Source: Glandiceps talaboti
Lineage: Eukaryota > Hemichordata > Enteropneusta > Spengelidae
Direction: 5' to 3'
DNA length: 64,000 nt
Assembly: GCF_964340395.1 (NCBI RefSeq)
Contig: NC_135560.1
Location: forward strand, 3,613,998-3,677,997
Shown here: positions 1-12,495 of the stretch, piece by piece
Numbering within the stretch: position 1 is the first letter of the stretch
Layout: the number at the start of each line of letters is the position of its first letter
Program-made: the position numbers and the translations under genes
The notes under the pieces: generated by a model
What the model saw: only the letters and a program-made list of their open reading frames with translations
The model's database searches: none
What the model was told of the DNA's origin: nothing

Positions 1-1303
1 TTTATACAGTATTCAAATGAACGAATAAACCAAAGTTTGTTGTTGCCTTAATTCAATTCAAATAATGTTGTCAAATAAAGCAAAGTATGTGATAGCGCCA
101 TTGTTCTTCCATCTACACAGTGTCGATCTTATAATAACTCTTAGGGTTGTCATATCAGAATACTATTCGCGAAATGCAAACATTTGTTGTAAGTATTATT
201 ACTTCATGACAGCCGAAAGTTCACTGTGACCTCGCGTCACATCAAAACTTTGTGAATATCAGAAAATTGTGTTCTGTCATCGCTAACAGTATAAGCTAAC
301 TTTCAATAGTTAAAATGTTGAAGTGCACCGAACTATCAACAGCACATAGTATAACATGTCATCAATGTTGTATTAGATAATACCTTTGGAGTTACTTTCA
401 CTCTGGAATGGATAGTGGTAATAAACATGTTGCTAATATGGGCCTGTCTGCAATGTCAATTTCACTTCTTGTTATTTCGCCGACTGCATTCATGTACATA
501 GTTGTATCAATGTTGTCAGAGGATAGATTACATTGTCGAATGACCTTTCCGCATAGGGTCATCCGTACTTCCTGACATATTACAAAACATAGGTAATGGT
601 CTCACGATAACATCATCACCCAGGGAAATGTTAATACATCACACCCCTTTAATCAGACATCATTCACTGATTTATGATGAAATGTGTTGTGAGCAAGATA
701 TCATAGATAGCGTTGCATTTTGCATATTAACAGATAAGTATTCATCAACTTTGTGAAGATCGGTCTGATTGGCAGAACAAGTAATCGATTTTAAACACAG
801 CTGATGGTGTCCTTAGATCTCATGAAAAACAGTATATGCCTTAATTTGTGACTGTCATTATTATATCAACAATAAACTTCGTTTCTCATGATGCATGTTT
901 ATTTCTGGTGATGTGTTTTGATTTTGCTTTTATTCATCCCTAATAAATAATTTTGGAATGGAATCTCACCCAGTTTGGTAACACCGAATTCACTCGTGAT
1001 AGTGTCATTAGATCTGGCTCAATCAGAAATCTAGCAATAGATGGAACTTTTGTGTAACTATTATGCAGTTAGCAAAAAAGTCAATTTTCATTTTTTTGTC
1101 ATTTTCATTACCATGGCAAGAATAAAATTCCTTTTTGATGATGTACTTTGAGCAATCTATGTATACATGCAATGTTTGTACCGTTGCTATATACCTTGGC
1201 TAAATGGATGAATTTCATATTACTACAAAATTTTGGTTACCATGGTAATCATGCAATAAAGGATAAAATTACTTTGTTATATGTTTAACGTGGATTTGTG
1301 GAT

Positions 1304-1304
<1 letters not shown>
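1..1304. other. Non-coding flank, nothing recognised
   Basis: AT-rich sequence without a reading frame that looks coding on either strand. I see no transposon protein, RNA gene or obvious repeat in it. Confidence 0.5.
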
Positions 1305-1393
<89 letters not shown>

Positions 1394-1433
1394 CATCCAT
1401 CCATCCATCCATCCATCCATCCATCCATCCATC

Positions 1434-1488
<55 letters not shown>
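1305..1488. repeat. Compound tetranucleotide microsatellite (CTAT/CCAT/CTGT)
   Basis: About 88 bases of CTAT repeats run into about 40 bases of CCAT, then about 40 bases of CTGT, then CTAT again. Each block differs from the next by one base of the unit. The repetitive Ser/Ile/Tyr/Leu open frames over it are artefacts of the repeat. Confidence 0.97.
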
Positions 1489-2120
1489 TGATTCAATGTT
1501 GTTAATTATCATTACAACTGATCAAACTCGTTATGTGTGGTCTTGTGTTCTGTAAGAATGAAAGTGCGCTCACACAGGATAGTGATACTGGTGATATTGT
1601 TTTGCGTTGATATGCTGAAACATAATGTTTTACGATACTTCTTTCCTTGTGATTTTCTACATCATTAAATTTATAAGACATGTAAGACACTTCATATCTA
1701 CATGGCATTATTTTGTAATGTTCATAGATTTGCCAGTGCCTGTCATGTTTGAGACCCGTGTGTTGCCATGGCAACATTTGATTTGATGGAATAGTTTAAA
1801 ATGAGATGAATATACGACTATAAGTATTTTTTCGGTTGAATATCGAATAAACATGTGTTTTATACAAGTCACATCCTTTACAATATCAAGTAATCATAGG
1901 TTTGATATGGTGTTCATTAAAGCCATTGACTATCAGAGATCAGTATAGAAAATGTAAAATGTGTAGTTTTATATTACGCCTTGGTCGTATTTCATATTTC
2001 CCAATGCGGCAATACGATATTACCAATATATTGAGGAAATATTGAAATGAAATACAAAGAAAATAGTGTATCGGAAAATTGTACTGTGGACATTATATCA
2101 TGTCATATCACCATAACATA
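1489..2120. other. Non-coding spacer between arrays
   Basis: No recognisable gene or element. The open frame on the minus strand at 1502-1777 has no family resemblance that I can see. Confidence 0.5.
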
Positions 2121-2227
2121 CTATACCATACCATATCATATCATATCATATCATACCATATCATATCATATCATATCATATCATATCATATCATATCATA
2201 TCATATCATATCATATCATATCATATC
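2121..2227. repeat. Pentanucleotide array (ATATC)n
   Basis: About 20 near-perfect copies of a five-base unit ATATC/TATCA. The same pentamer appears in short form at the 3' ends of LINE fragments in this window (about 15795-15810 and 48762-48780), so the array may descend from a LINE tail. No LINE coding remnant is visible just upstream of it. Confidence 0.93.
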
Positions 2228-2398
2228 TCGGTCAACGCATTCCTTTCTGGGTCATCTCAACTGTTATCTTAAACCATGGATGCTACTGCTTTGGATTGTT
2301 GTATAATCCGTCAAGGTGACTTCACTTTTTTTTATGAAACGTGAAAATGACGTTGTTTGATTCCCTTGATTCCGATTCATTTCGCCTAGTATTAACAA

Positions 2399-2648
2399 TG
2401 TATGTATGTATGTATGTATGTATGTATGTATGTATGTATGTATGTATGTATGTATGTATGTATGTATGTATGTATGTATGTATGTATGTATGTATGTATG
2501 TATGTATGTATGTATGTATGTATGTATGTATGTATGTATGTGTGTGTGTATGTGTGTGTATGCGTGCGTGCATGCGCCTCTGTGTGTGTATGTATGTATG
2601 CATGTATGTATGTATGTATGTATGTATGTATGTATGTATGTATGTATG

Positions 2649-2687
<39 letters not shown>

Positions 2688-2853
2688 ATGTATGTATGAA
2701 TGTATGTATGTATGTATGTATGTATGTATGTATGTATGTATGTATGTGTGTGTGTGTATGTGTGTGTATGCGTGCGTGCGCCTCTGTGTGTGTATGTATG
2801 TATGTATGTATGTATGTATGTATGTATGTATGTATGTATGTATGTATGTATGG
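2399..2853. repeat. Long TATG array with duplicated TG/CG-rich interruptions
   Basis: A 450-bp array of TATG interrupted twice by a complex segment that contains TGTG runs and the string GCGCCTCTGTG. The two interruptions (cores at 2575-2580 and 2779-2784) lie 204 bp apart, so a block of TATG repeats plus interruption was duplicated as one piece. Open frames on both strands across it (Met-Tyr-Val-Cys or His-Thr-Tyr-Ile repeats) are artefacts. Confidence 0.96.
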
Positions 2854-3717
2854 ACAAATGCACACACTAATATATCATATAATTATTGCGCTATTTGTAC
2901 CTTCGTAGGATGTCGTTAAGTTTTGATATCTTGTTCTACATCAAAGAAACAATGATCAGCTTATTACATGTAAACCATCATTACAGACATAATGGCTCCT
3001 CAGGGGACTATCATTATCGAGCCCATCACTGACAAAAGAGATATTCACGTCATCTAGCTAGATTAATTGTATACAACATAGAGAAACGGAAGTATTGTAT
3101 CAGTCTACTCCTTTGCTTACACATATAGCTTAATTGCATGGCAAAAGAAGCAATCATCACCATCATCACCATCATCATACGAATCTTGGGAATTATGCCA
3201 TTATGATATTCATTTATTAATTTTATGTTTTCTTTTATTTCGCGGGAATAACTGTAAACAAAACAGTTGAAACACGTTATTCAAGACGGACAAAGAGGAT
3301 CTGGATCTAATTTGTTTCAGTTGTTATTCCCATCTAGGTTAAATGACTGCACTCATGAGTATGTGGGAATGAAATCAAGATGAATACATTAATATAATTA
3401 ACATAATCAGTTAATCGACAACTTTTGTACTTTAAGGCCTGTTTTCCATACCAATACAAGAACTCAAGTACATTCTTGACAAGGAAGTTCTTAAGTTTTT
3501 ATCTTAAAATCACACTTTACATTTCTCATATCTGTAATAGATCACAAGGGCTTGTCTGAGAGTGTAAGCTCTGTGAAGTGCCGATGATTGTTATGTCTCT
3601 TTGAAGATTTATAGTATAGATTCACAGGCATAAACATTGGTAGATCGATACCATGCAGTGACATTTCTAATCGTATACACCATGACAGTAAATAGGCAGG
3701 GTAATGAAAAATCTTAA
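2854..3717. other. Non-coding, small CATCAC cluster only
   Basis: Apart from a short run of CATCAC/CATCAT units near 3156-3180, I see nothing here. Confidence 0.5.
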
Positions 3718-4290
3718 TTAGGGGCCTATGGCCTTGGGCCCCTATTGGTGTTGTTATAGTTTTTATTTTTGTTATAGTTATAGTTTTTCTTCTTTCTTAT
3801 GCCGTTTTTTGGAAGAGCTAGAACTAGAAAACCATTGCCCGTAAACTTTCAAACTTGGTAGGCTTATCAGGGACATGAGTACTCGTGCACCTGACCCATT
3901 TCGGGCTGGTCACGAGACCTGGCCGCCATATTGGACTTCGTGAAAATCCTAAAACAATTTCTTCCCAAAACCTAGATGTCCAGTTGGCTCGAAATTTGGT
4001 ACGTAGTATACATGTCCCCTCCCTTTTAATTCTGTCAATAACATCGCGTGCAGTCACGTGAACGCCATATTGGATTTTCGTAAAACTGGCATTTTTCCTT
4101 TAAAACTCTTCTTCTCCAGAACGAGCAGTCTACTTGGTGTAATCTTTTGTGCATAGCATCATCTAAGTGATGTCTTTCAAGTTTTCAAGACAATACCGTT
4201 TCAAGTTGTGCACTTAGCAAAGTTTGCTGATACCCAGCCATTGACATTTAGTGTTGCAGCAGGTCCGGCATTTCTGACGTCAAACTCTCC
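3718..4290 (+). repeat. Hairpin-headed degenerate tandem repeat
   Basis: Starts with a strong hairpin: TAGGGGCC at 3719-3726 pairs with GGCCCCTA at 3737-3744. The sequence after it falls into degenerate units of about 150 bp. Recurring blocks are an AAACTCTT/CTAGAAC-like segment, a TTGG...AAATTTGGT-like segment, and GCCATATTGGA followed by TTCGT (about 3925 and 4062). Such repeats are usually non-coding dispersed elements. The minus-strand frame 3824-4057 lies inside it and is not a gene. The family is not identified. Confidence 0.6.
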
Positions 4291-6237
4291 ATTAGAGTCT
4301 TGCTTACAATGATATTAATTGTAATGATCTATAGAAACCTTACCTTATTTTCAGGTTAAAACTGTGGTGAAATAGGTATATGACTCTCCAGGTTTCCATT
4401 GCTGAACTACTGGTAAACGAAATGGGATTTTGGCTCAAAACATGGCCGTTGCCATGGTGATATGCATATATTCTTGGAAGAATGGTACTTGTGCGACGAC
4501 TGATACCTGTCACACACACGCAAAATATATAAATATTCAACCTAAAGACATTAAATCGTTAACGTGATACATGAACCCAACATAGTATCTTTATTTTAAC
4601 CCAACAAATGTTGGTCTGAGTCTTCCTACATCATGTTACATATTGTGCTCTAACTTAATTTGTAATAATATTCGGCTCTGTCATCATGGATTTCCATATT
4701 CCTGAGACTCTAACGAAGCGTTTAATATTTATATATTACATTGGTTATTTTCCGGTTGCGGTATCTCAAAAACTAGGCCACTTTTCTGGCTTCTGCTGCA
4801 GCAATAATTCTACATAAGATCATTGTAACATGACATCACCACATCCTAATCGTGTTTATCATTGATATATTAGTGAATATTTGATAATAAGAAAATAACA
4901 TATTAGTGTATTTCTGTTGTTTTAGAATTGTATGCTCACATCTATATTTTTCTCTATTAAGTTAAATCTATTTGAAATCTGACTTTGTCATAGTTTTAAG
5001 ACGAACTGACATATATTATATGTAGATAATAAACTGCCAACCTTCATAGAGATTAATGTTTTTGATAAACCAGCCCTAACAGAAAGCACCCCGCATATCC
5101 TTCCTGTTCATTTGAAATAAATGAAGCAGAAGATGAAACACATTAAATCATAATAACTTAATGTTCATATAAATATTTATATCATTATTCCTTTACTTCC
5201 CTTGGTGCGTGGGATTTCTAATATATAGGGTAAAGTAATATATTTCAGATATTAGATTTTCCCTTTTAGGAATATCAGATCATTATTTTTTCATTCATTT
5301 TGAGTGAATGTTCTTTTGCACATAACTAACAATCAGCGATCCTTAGCCTTTCGGAGAAATTGGCTCATTAAACCAGGCGATGATACTTATCGTAGGTATC
5401 TATTAAACTGCACACAGAAATAGCAGTTATCAGTAAGTTACTTTATTAAAAATACATTACAGCAGAGGAAAAAGTGAATAAAGTGATAAATAATTAAAGA
5501 AAAATGAAGACAGGGGAGAACATATACAGTACATCTGAGTCTGCTGAATTAAACTAGTACGAGTGTTAAAAGCTTTATGAACACAAACTGATAGTTTGTA
5601 TTGAACAACTTCATTCTTACATACCAGTAAAGAAAATATCTTTTTTTTGGTGGGATGAACTCTAAATCTTTGAGGAATGGAATGGAATCTAGTCAATGGT
5701 CCTCATATAAAGGACAAAACACTCAGTCAAACAAAGTGTTAAAATACAATTTTACATCTATTCGGACAAAAAAAAAAAGAAAACCTGACCTAGACTTATT
5801 AGTGATGCCGTTACCACTGCATAATTCAACTAGTATCTGTAAGATTGATTTTAAAACTGGAATAGCTCGATTGTGTAAAATACATAATTATAAGAGTTCA
5901 GTTGAATTGTCGTCATCGTTGCTGTGAGAAAAAATTACTCCAAGTATAACACATTTGACCTTTTTTCGCCTGAGTATAAATTCATAATCTACTCTACCTG
6001 ACAACACAATAAACACAAGAGATTCTTTCACGATTCAACTATCCAATTATTTAAGAAGATTTTATGAACAGCGCTATAAAAACGAAGTCGAAGACATGTT
6101 TTACTTTTTCCTGGCTTTATTATTTTGAAAATGAAAGAAAATGAAACTACTGTACTAATAAGCAAAGCAAATCGTAAATACACAGATATATCCTACTGCT
6201 AATCAACGTGCATCTACAATTTTATAAGCTTGACTGA
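4291..6237. other. Non-coding, nothing recognised
   Basis: Roughly 1.9 kb of AT-rich sequence. Short open frames at 4340-4540, 5457-5696 and 5655-5927 show no protein family signature. An A12 run lies near 5769. Confidence 0.5.
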
Positions 6238-6542
6238 CTTTCTGTCCGTCTGTCCGTCTGTCTGTCTGTTAGAAATAATACGGCAGAATTCATTTTGTAG
6301 AGTGGTGTTACCAGATGAAAAAAAGAATGAACTCCAGAGTCTGTGAGCATCGGAGAAGAGAGGGTTGAAAACACAGATCATTATAAGTATATATGTCTTA
6401 CTGTTCATAGTAAGCTAAACTGGAAGGACAACACAAATTCTAAACGTAATATTGATTTTATAAGACAAGAAAAGTTTCCAGTTTGCAAACAAGTCAGAAA
6501 CTTCAATAAACGTGCTCATATCTCTACATGACAAAGTTCACA
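6238..6542 (+). pseudogene. Decayed LINE reverse transcriptase fragment
   Basis: A short CTGT/CCGT run (6240-6270) precedes a frame at 6343-6531. Its peptide includes VENTDHYKYICLTVHSKLNW, which resembles the conserved 'YKYLGLTL...KLNW' box downstream of the reverse transcriptase palm in Jockey/CR1/RTE-type LINEs. QVRNFN further on fits the following '(K)LRNFN' segment. No catalytic motif is present and the frame ends soon after. This is a remnant of about 200 bp with unknown borders. A chance match is possible but unlikely given the length and order of the similarity. Confidence 0.5.
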
Positions 6543-6883
6543 CATGAGTGACCACTTTACAGTAGCGGGCTGCTTTTGTATTTTCTGTATTTTACTTTAT
6601 TCATTTACTCCCGATTCCTTTATATTGAAATGACTACAGACATTAATATGTCTCATCACAGATTACGGTCTCACGAAGGCTAATTAAGCATACATGTAAT
6701 ATTACAGTCTGTTTTCAATGTTGAATATTGTGACGTGATTTGTGATTTCTGGTGGAAAGGTCATTTTATTATATGATATTTACTAAATTTGTGTTCTTTT
6801 AAAGAAGGGTAGAAGTGACATAACAGCAAATCATAAAAGACATATGTAATAATATGATTAGTCACCGTACGAGTCGTTATATT

Positions 6884-6945
6884 TTAAAGTGGCCATATGG
6901 GTGAAGATTGGGTATTTATTTTGGATTTTTGAAATATATTTTTTT
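6884..6945 (+). mobile_element. Solo terminus of a TTAA-type MITE
   Basis: TTAA (6884-6887) is followed by AGTGGCCATATG and a GATTGGGTATTTATTTTGG-like stretch. This matches the left end of the complete element at 46040-46328. I find no matching right end nearby, so it appears to be a broken or solo end. Confidence 0.6.
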
Positions 6946-7657
6946 TTATCAGAGCGTCCAATTTGACTTAATTCAGTCTAGAATGCAATTAATCGTACAG
7001 TTAGAGATTACTTTTAAACTTCTATATATTATGCGTATGACGTTCCGTTGTCCCAGAAAAATCGTTTTCCTCCAACTCGATTTGTAGTTTGCATGTTTGA
7101 CTAAATTTAGTTTATTCAAAAAATCAACCAAACGCCAATTTTCTCACATATTGCGATTAGAAAATTAGCGAGCGGACAATGGAAACAATAATGGCATTGC
7201 TTGACAGAAAAGTAGCGAAATATGTACAAGCAATACTTGTAAAAGAATGAAGGCATACATGAAAGTGTAAAAGACAAATGATTTCTCATCAGTTTACCTT
7301 TCTAAATGTTAAACGTTGTTTAGGGTCGGTGGCTTTAAATAGTGTAAGTCGGGTAATCGGAAACACGGCATTTGTCCTTAACATACTGCAATACAATTAG
7401 AGTAACATTGCTTTTAGTAGAAGTGAAGAGTGTTATCCTTCATGGAACGGACCTTTCCATATAATATAGTAGAATCATTGTAAGTACTTTCTTTCATTGT
7501 AAGTACATCTAAAAGTACTCTCATTGAAAATACGTCTTACTTTAAAGAGTACTCATAAACATATGATGACCAATTTTACGCACCGATGACTAACCTTGCT
7601 AGAATAGGATAAGGTGAACTGAAAAAATATATAATACATATATAACACACCAAGTGC
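6946..7657. other. Non-coding, nothing recognised
   Basis: No gene-like frame and no repeat that I could match elsewhere in the window. Confidence 0.45.
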
Positions 7658-7700
<43 letters not shown>

Positions 7701-7784
7701 GTCGTCGTCGTCGTCGTCGTCGTCGTCATCATCATCATCATCATCGTCGTCGTCGTCGTCGTCGTCATCACCACCACCTTCATC
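7658..7784. repeat. CAT/CGT block-alternating trinucleotide array
   Basis: About 14 CAT units, then about 9 CGT, about 6 CAT, about 7 CGT and a few CAT/CAC/CTT units. CGT and CAT differ by a CpG-to-CpA transition. The minus-strand frame 7553-8023 across it (Thr and Met runs) is a repeat artefact. Confidence 0.95.
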
Positions 7785-9245
7785 TTAAAATAACAGTAGC
7801 AACAAAAACTACAACATCGACAAAATAATATACCAGGAACTGACAACAAATCACTTATATTCCTGTGTTTATTTGTCAAGTTCGATGCCAATAGAGGTAC
7901 ACGAATGACATCGCGATGGCATCGTGAAAATAATGTTAAGTTTGTAAGGCCTCCCTTATATTGAATCCCATGCCATATCATTATTTGAACACGAGATAAA
8001 TTCATAATCACAGCATGATCCATGTTTTGCTACTGTGACCTGAAGCTCTTTATGACAAATGTAAGTAATTTATATTAATTCTGACGGATTAAAGCTCAAA
8101 TAACGGTTGATGAATGTTTAGACATTGTCATTTAGTCAAAAAACTTCAGGCAATGACAAATCGCTCATCAATCGTGACTAGTTGACCTGGGGTATATTCC
8201 ATTTCCAGATTAGGCCTAATGCATGACGGTATCTCGGACACACTGTTTCATGATTATAACAATTATCGTCAAAACCATTTTGTTGGGATATATGATAATT
8301 AGCGTGCATAAAGTATGTGCTTTGACTGCAAACAGAGCAAAAAAGCAATATTATGAAATCAAAACTGGATTAGACAAAGAATATTAACATTTATATTGTA
8401 TTTGTTTCAGAATTGTGAAATTTAACTAACTACATACAATACACAACGAGCATAAGTCAATAAGATAAATATATCTGGCATGCGAAGACATCCTCTTTTG
8501 ACATAATACCCATGCAACATTTAAACACAGAGGAGATCACTTCAGTCATCGTCGTGATTGCCAGACTTGAATAGACAAAACGTATAACCACACAGACAGT
8601 GAACTGGGATGACCGTGACTAAAACGTCTTAAAGGACAAATCGTCTCTATAATTGATGTCTATCACATGTTGAGATGGTATTTAATGGTATTTGTAACTC
8701 AAGACAAATGTTAGACAGATTACTTTAATGTTCTTGTTTGTCTTTCGATTGTAATGAAGTAGCTATGATTCATTCCTTGTTTCAGGCAATACTTTTCTAG
8801 AGGTCGTTACCCTTAATATTATCTTTTTTATGTAATTCAGTATTCTAATTGCCTATGCTCAATGTCATTGGCTTCTTCCTCCTCGTTATGGTTGCCTTTG
8901 TCCTTGACATTTTAGTTAGAAAACTCAGATCAAAATGGCAAGTGGTATGTAAGAGAACACTGACGTTTCTCCCAGCTGATCATGTGCAGCGGCAAACTAT
9001 CCGATGCCACATGGTGAGTAAACGATGGTCACTTTTCGTTGCGTCTTCAAAGATAACTTTCTCAGCGAGTAAAAAACACTATGAAGAATTTTACTTCATT
9101 TTGGTAATAACAACTATAGACTTTCTCCTACATTGTTTTAATATAGTAACCATTTACACAAAGATATGGCAGTTAAGCTTATTCATGACAACTATAAAGA
9201 TATCGATGTGATCAAATGTTTCCATATGGAGAAGAGTCTATCAAG
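7785..9245. other. Non-coding, one unassigned open frame
   Basis: A plus-strand frame at 8849-9211 (120 codons) starts with a hydrophobic stretch but has no recognisable domain and no splice or neighbour context. I treat it as chance. The rest is featureless. Confidence 0.45.
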
Positions 9246-9517
9246 TTAAAGGGGCACAAGCCGAGTTTATATGTTTCGGGGATGGAATTTTATCTGCATA
9301 TAAAAATATACTCACAGTATTCTACTTACTGATGCATACTTTGCCATCACTTGCAATTAACTGAACTCAACATGGTATTAGAATATAACTTACAAACTAT
9401 ACAATGACGTCATGTATTATACGTATCGAAAATGTACAGGAACTCCCTACTATGTAATCAACCGTTGTAACAATACCAGAGTAAAAAAACTGATAAACTC
9501 AGCTTGTGCCACTTTAA
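9246..9517. mobile_element. Complete TTAA-flanked MITE (family 1)
   Basis: The 264-bp body (9250-9513) is bounded by TTAA on both sides (9246-9249 and 9514-9517). The inverted termini are AGGGGCACAAGCCGAG on the left and, read from the other strand, AGTGGCACAAGCTGAG on the right; similarity continues for about 28 bp. There is no coding capacity. TTAA target duplications are typical of piggyBac and Kolobok elements; which of them moved this copy cannot be told from the sequence. Confidence 0.8.
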
Positions 9518-10938
9518 TACTCAAAGTGGCTTGAAAATGTTACTTGTTCTCTCTCGGGTTTTTATCAACCGTGAGTGTGCTTAATCTCTGTGTTACTATT
9601 TGGCAACGATGCCTTATTGACTGCGATTTCTGCTCCAATTCGAAATTCTGATAATCCGTAAAACTCGAATTAATACAAGTACCGAGATGGCAAAGGCAAT
9701 TTGACTTTCGTGAATTCATGTATTACATACACGTTCCAATCCCATGGGTACAACGTAGACTTTATACTCCCGAAATTCACACTGTAGACTAAATGGGGGT
9801 TGTGTGAAATTTTAAGTATTAGTAGAGTTATATTCGCCCGACTAGTTTTTTGTTTTGCTGTTAATGCTGCCTTTCAAATGGTACTCACATACATTGATTT
9901 GACAGTCTGTGACAGGGTGTAGCCGGACTACGCCATTTTGGGCGTTCTTTAATTGAGGTGCACGAACAATAGCGAATCTATTGAAGGTCAGTGTCCTTTC
10001 TTCAATGTTTGCGAGATAGACACAACTTTAACAAATGTGCCGAATTAACATTTTCGAAGGTTGATCGCTATTGCTTAAAACAGGATAACAACATCCGTTA
10101 ACCGAATTAAATATTCATTGTATCAAATTGTAATATTAAAGAATAATTCCATATAGAGTTTTCGTTTGAGTTGGCTTCGCTATCCCCAGGACACAATGTC
10201 CAAAAAGGGCCATGTAATTTCAAATTGCTCGAGCAAACTAGCTGTATGAGAGTTGAGTTGAGCGTTTATTTAATTTAACTGAACGTAAATACAGGGTCCA
10301 TGCAAGAATTGACATGAAATTGTTCTACATTGTATTGAAAGTATTTTAGGTACTTGACTTTTCTGCTGATTTAATATCTTAAGTGCAACTAAAGAATTTC
10401 AGTAAACCCTTTTCCCAATCAGACTTTGTGAAAAGCATTAGTATAGCTTACTAAGTGGGCATTGCTCGTAGTGCCGTGTGGCCATTCTTTCTGAATCAGT
10501 ATCATAGATAAGAAAAGATATATCCGCTTGACCAGTAATTGTGTGATTCGTTGTTGTTAATGATGGCCCTCGAATGTTCATCATTTGCATCGATTTGAAT
10601 TTACATGACTCAGACTATCGTATTTAGAATTGTTTGACTATTTTGTCAGTCTTGGCTGAAAGGTCTATAGTTATAGCCTGGCACGAAAGCTCCCGATTAC
10701 GCAAAACAGGCAAAATAAAATGACGTCATTACTTTATGATCTGTTGATGATCAGCAATGTGACATCATATAATCCTATGATGGCATCCTTTATGTACGGC
10801 TATTATTTTAGAATCTTAAGTTAGTGAATATCCAGCATTAACTCACTGAAAAGGGGGAAGTGGTTAGCAAGAATTCTGTTTCGACGTTCAGGGTCTTGCA
10901 CATAATCCTGAGCTAGTAGGATTACTCGAATGTGATTT
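9518..10938. other. Non-coding, nothing recognised
   Basis: No open frame of note. Near 9910-9935 there is an imperfect inverted motif around TGTAGCCGGACTACGCC, without further context. Confidence 0.45.
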
Positions 10939-11057
10939 TGGCAAAGCGGCATTATAATTATATAGTAAACTATAGTATTGGCAAAGCGGCATTATAATTA
11001 TATAGTAAACTATAGTATTGGCAAAGCGGCATTATAATTATATAGTAAACTATAGTA
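10939..11057. repeat. Three perfect 40-bp tandem copies
   Basis: The string GCAAAGCGGCATTATAATTA starts at 10941, 10981 and 11021, a period of exactly 40 bp. The copies are essentially identical, so this is a young expansion. Each unit contains a small TATAGTAAACTATA inverted repeat. Confidence 0.95.
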
Positions 11058-11890
11058 AAGTACATCATTGCACAAATGTTCTCGATAGACTGTCAACAAT
11101 GGCTGTGCATCTAAACAATGCTGTCGTATCCCCAAACAAACAATGGTTCGAGAATTTGAACCTACAAATTAATTCAACACATAGGCTCTTTTCAAGTTGT
11201 GTCGGGTTCAGCTTCAGATTTGTGCAAATTCTTCTTTGTTTGTAAGATATAAATATAATTGGACGAACACTTTTCAAAGACATCCCCAGACATGAATATA
11301 TCAATCAAGGAAAACAGTTGTGTATTTTACCTTTTAATGCCATTAGCCAATAGCGCAAACGACCAGAGTATGTATTCCATATTGTTTGTTCAACTTGACT
11401 TGTGCATTGCTGAACATGTTATCTCTCTATATAAAATCGTGAAATGTTGCGCCCTCGTACAGCGCTAGCAGTCGAATACGTGACCTCACGGAATCCTGAT
11501 AGTGGTATCAGCTACTCAATAAATCGAGACATTTAATTCACAACATACAGATAAAAAAATAATTTCCCCTTCTTTGTTTTGTACAGCAGTATTTTAATAA
11601 TATATGAATCGACATATACACAGGTCAACACCTTGGAATGCCATTAATTTTAAAGGTAATCCGATCTGTAGTATTGTTGTGCGATGTATTACTGCCATGT
11701 CGGTTTATTCTCAATCATTCCATAGCAGCACGTGTGATATTAATTAGCCATGCATATATTTTTATCATATATTCACTGACACGAAGTATGCATCATGCAT
11801 TATTGAATACACCGGCATTACAATGTTATCTACAGACAGCTCGTAAATTCATTTCAAAGTCTTCAAAGTGTCCTTTTACGTAAATTGAAC
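11058..11890. other. Non-coding, nothing recognised
   Basis: Several short open frames on both strands overlap each other (11018-11245, 11065-11304, 11259-11468, 11638-11883). None shows a family motif. Confidence 0.45.
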
Positions 11891-11990
11891 ACTCACACAC
11901 ACACACACACATGCACACACACACCCTACACACTCAAAGACACACACACACACACACCCGCACACACCCTACACACATCCTACACATACA
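11891..11990. repeat. CA-rich microsatellite
   Basis: CA dinucleotide runs interrupted by ACCCTACACA segments. Confidence 0.93.
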
Positions 11991-12495
11991 AAGTCTGTCA
12001 CATATATCATTTTCCTGTTCACTTGTACATGCACTACAGTTTGTTATGACTCTAGTCTTCTGTTCACCTGAACAAAGGGTTTGCATTCTCAATACCTAGA
12101 CATTTATTATTTACAATCCATCTGGGCAGGATGGATGTATGATAAAATAGAAATAGTAGTCACTGTTTTTATTAATAGATTTATCAAACATCCATGATTT
12201 CGAAGACGAAATCTTTTTTGAAGTCTGGATCAACACCTGCAGGCATAGATTCTTATCACTGTTCTCAAAATACACCACTAACAAAGCACATATCAACGTT
12301 TCTTTCAGTTATCCAGATATGCCAATACCGAAGACATGAGATCGAGAGAATAATAACATTCTTGTGTCTATTCATTATTCGATCATCTTTGTAACTGCTT
12401 GCCGTGAATGTATTATTTGAATCGAGTTTTTTCTTATGATTGTCGGAAAGTTAGATCCATCAGACGAGTGTAATATTGAACTAAGTATAATTTAA
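11991..12495. other. Non-coding spacer
   Basis: No gene or element seen. Overlapping short frames at 12111-12296 (minus) and 12194-12394 (plus) look random. Confidence 0.45.

Noticed and set aside
2264-2919. Open frames of 160-199 codons on both strands across the TATG array
   Set aside because: They are translations of a tetranucleotide repeat (His-Thr-Tyr-Ile or Met-Tyr-Val-Cys) and are open in several frames at once.
8849-9211. 120-codon plus-strand frame with a hydrophobic N-terminus
   Set aside because: The hydrophobic start could suggest a signal anchor, but the rest is not protein-like and AT-rich sequence often gives such frames.
10870-10895. CTGAACGTCGAAAC on the minus strand as a hammerhead
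   Set aside because: There is no room for stem II between the CTGA and GAAA parts.
11142-11163. GGTTCGAGAATTTGAACC as a tRNA B box
   Set aside because: It is a palindrome with no acceptor stem, A box or anticodon arm around it.
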